6,202 nucleotides of DNA, from positions 1 to 6,202 of the forward strand of contig JAJFJO010000365.1 in NCBI GenBank assembly GCA_021774015.1. Direction: 5' to 3'. Positions within the stretch are counted from its first letter, which is position 1; every line of letters begins with the position of its first letter. The DNA is from Gammaproteobacteria bacterium. Lineage in GTDB: Bacteria; Pseudomonadota; Gammaproteobacteria; Coxiellales; Coxiellaceae. The notes beneath the pieces were generated by a model. The model had not been told where the DNA came from. It did not search any database and worked only from the letters and a program-made list of their open reading frames with translations. Of the stretch, positions 6,018 through 6,202 are shown piece after piece. A program made the position numbers and the translations under genes.

Positions 6018-6202
6018 ATGAAAAAGTACATTTCCCTAGTCTTCACTTTAGCTTTTAGTCTATCCTTCGCAGCTTACGCTAATTGTCCAAAAATAAAAGA
6101 ATACTGCCAAACAAAAGGGAAAACCATTGGGAGTGTTAAGATAGAGTCTACTTTCCAATCAGGGCTTATCGAATGCGGAGCTAACCATGGGTATGAATAT
6201 GT
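6018..6202 (+). CDS. Small secreted Cys-containing protein, N-terminal fragment
   Basis: The gene is cut by the right edge after 61 full codons, and I do not recognise the family. It starts with a textbook signal peptide: MKKY, a hydrophobic core at about 5-19, and the cleavage site AYA before N22. The mature part so far has three cysteines (C23, C30 and C53), is rich in Lys, Gly and Ile, and reads NCPKIKEYC near the new N-terminus. The cysteines could form a periplasmic disulfide. The start is well supported by AGAGG five bases upstream and by a TATAAT 30 bases upstream. The gene is divergent from the membrane protein-dacB-aroE run and shares its control region. The downstream part is needed to judge length and function. 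The Cys is directly after the predicted cut plus one residue, and there is no lipobox, so a lipoprotein is unlikely. Confidence 0.75.
   Translation, partial: MKKYISLVFTLAFSLSFAAYANCPKIKEYCQTKGKTIGSVKIESTFQSGLIECGANHGYEY

Noticed and set aside
1..6202. Defence island, CRISPR array, transposon ends, tRNA/rRNA genes or prophage parts
   Set aside because: None of the hallmarks are visible. The window is accounted for by housekeeping genes plus one unknown membrane gene and one partial secreted gene.

Overview
The window is a chromosomal stretch from an AT-leaning gammaproteobacterium (roughly 40-45% GC by eye). The order secretin - aroK - aroB - SPOR-domain membrane protein is the classic gammaproteobacterial pilQ/hofQ-aroK-aroB-damX arrangement. 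The genus cannot be fixed from the sequence. A Legionellales-like or other moderately AT-rich gammaproteobacterium would fit, but that is only an impression.

Layout. Positions 1-2974 on the + strand hold one tightly packed gene run: the C-terminal end of a PilQ-type outer-membrane secretin (cut by the left edge), shikimate kinase AroK, 3-dehydroquinate synthase AroB (start overlapping the aroK stop by one base) and a DamX-like SPOR protein 7 nt after aroB. Positions 2971-5847 on the - strand hold a second tight run, read right to left: an unrecognised six-helix membrane protein, the D-alanyl-D-alanine carboxypeptidase DacB (PBP4), and shikimate dehydrogenase AroE. These are joined by a 4-nt GTGA overlap and an 8-nt overlap. 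The two runs converge and their last genes share a 4-nt TTAA in which each strand reads a TAA stop, so there is no room for an intergenic terminator. Positions 5848-6017 are a divergent control region with a consensus TTGACA on the - strand inside an inverted repeat, and a TATAAT on the + strand. From 6018 to the right edge runs the start of a small secreted Cys-containing protein of unknown function.

Together the window carries three of the seven shikimate-pathway enzymes: AroB (step 2), AroE (step 4) and AroK (step 5). It also carries two peptidoglycan-related proteins, the SPOR protein (septal glycan binding) and PBP4 (crosslink trimming), and one type IV pilus/DNA-uptake secretin. All complete enzymes keep their catalytic residues, and I see no frameshifts, insertion sequences, RNA genes or CRISPR. 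No novel multi-gene system is evident. The least explained items are the six-helix protein coupled to dacB, the small secreted protein at the right edge, and the dyad between them.
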